From contig DODH01000160.1 in the NCBI GenBank assembly GCA_003545625.1, positions 1 through 6,617 on the forward strand: 6,617 nucleotides of DNA, written 5' to 3'. The stretch is from Nitrospina sp. Lineage in GTDB: Bacteria; Nitrospinota; Nitrospinia; Nitrospinales; VA-1. Below, piece by piece: positions 6,433 through 6,617 of the stretch (position 1 is its first letter; each line of letters opens with the position of its first letter). Under the pieces are notes generated by a model. That model did no database searches. It saw nothing but the letters and a program-made list of their open reading frames with translations, and was not told where the DNA came from. The translations under genes were made by a program, and so were the position numbers.

Positions 6433-6617
6433 ATGGACCCAGCCAATTTCGTACATCTTCACCTGCACACTTCTTATAGTTTGCTGGACTCTTCGATCCG
6501 ACATTCTGCCTTGTTTAAAAGGGCGCAAGAGTTTGGCATGCCTGCTGTCGCAATGACCGACCATGGCAACATGTTCGGAGTGGTGGAATTTTATAACGCC
6601 GCCAGAAAACATGGCAT
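6433..6617 (+). CDS. dnaE: DNA polymerase III alpha subunit, N-terminal fragment (cut by window end)
   Basis: Sixty-one codons are visible before the window ends. The product begins [20 protein letters not shown] and continues with an [12 protein letters not shown] segment. These are the first metal-site motifs (HLHLHTxYSLLD and TDHGNMFG) of the PHP domain that opens the replicative polymerase DnaE, whose full length is usually about 1,150 residues. PolC-type enzymes carry this domain internally, and PHP-only phosphatases lack this exact opening, so dnaE fits best. The ATG at 6433 gives the standard family start; no strong ribosome site precedes it. The 81 bases between the symporter stop and this start show no clear hairpin terminator or promoter. 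Confidence 0.93.
   Translation, partial: MDPANFVHLHLHTSYSLLDSSIRHSALFKRAQEFGMPAVAMTDHGNMFGVVEFYNAARKHG

Overview
The window reads as chromosomal DNA from a Gram-negative bacterium with an active periplasm: several products carry Sec-type signal peptides, one carries a twin-arginine (Tat) signal, and c-type and b-type heme proteins are present. A cytochrome c fused to an ethylbenzene-dehydrogenase-type heme b domain is a combination I associate with nitrite oxidisers such as Nitrospinota/Nitrospirota and some other respiratory bacteria. A marine Nitrospina-like organism is my guess from gene content only. No mobile element, CRISPR array, tRNA or rRNA is seen.

Left block (1-2629, plus strand) is a compact, probably co-transcribed redox cluster. 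It starts with the 3' end of a cytochrome c / heme b (EB_dh) protein cut by the window edge. Six bases later comes an exported FGE-fold (sulfatase-modifying-factor-like) protein that lacks the catalytic cysteines. After 43 bases comes a Tat-exported molybdopterin protein that clearly matches MsrP (YedY). The membrane heme partner MsrQ does not follow msrP, so the heme protein in the cluster is a possible substitute electron partner (inference).

Middle block (2643-4422, minus strand) converges on msrP with only 13 bases between the stops. Its upstream gene encodes a secreted TPR plus trypsin/HtrA-like serine protease. Its downstream gene encodes a secreted protein that looks like a degenerate YkuD L,D-transpeptidase in which proline stands where the catalytic cysteine should be. 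The two are 64 bases apart and may form an envelope-related operon.

The 387-base divergent intergenic region (4423-4809) holds candidate promoters for both directions. To its right lie a complete DASS/SLC13-type sodium:anion symporter (4810-6351) and the first 61 codons of the DNA polymerase III alpha subunit dnaE (6433 to the window end). The strongest leads are the MsrP cluster without MsrQ and the two exported proteins that keep a recognisable enzyme fold but lack its catalytic cysteine.
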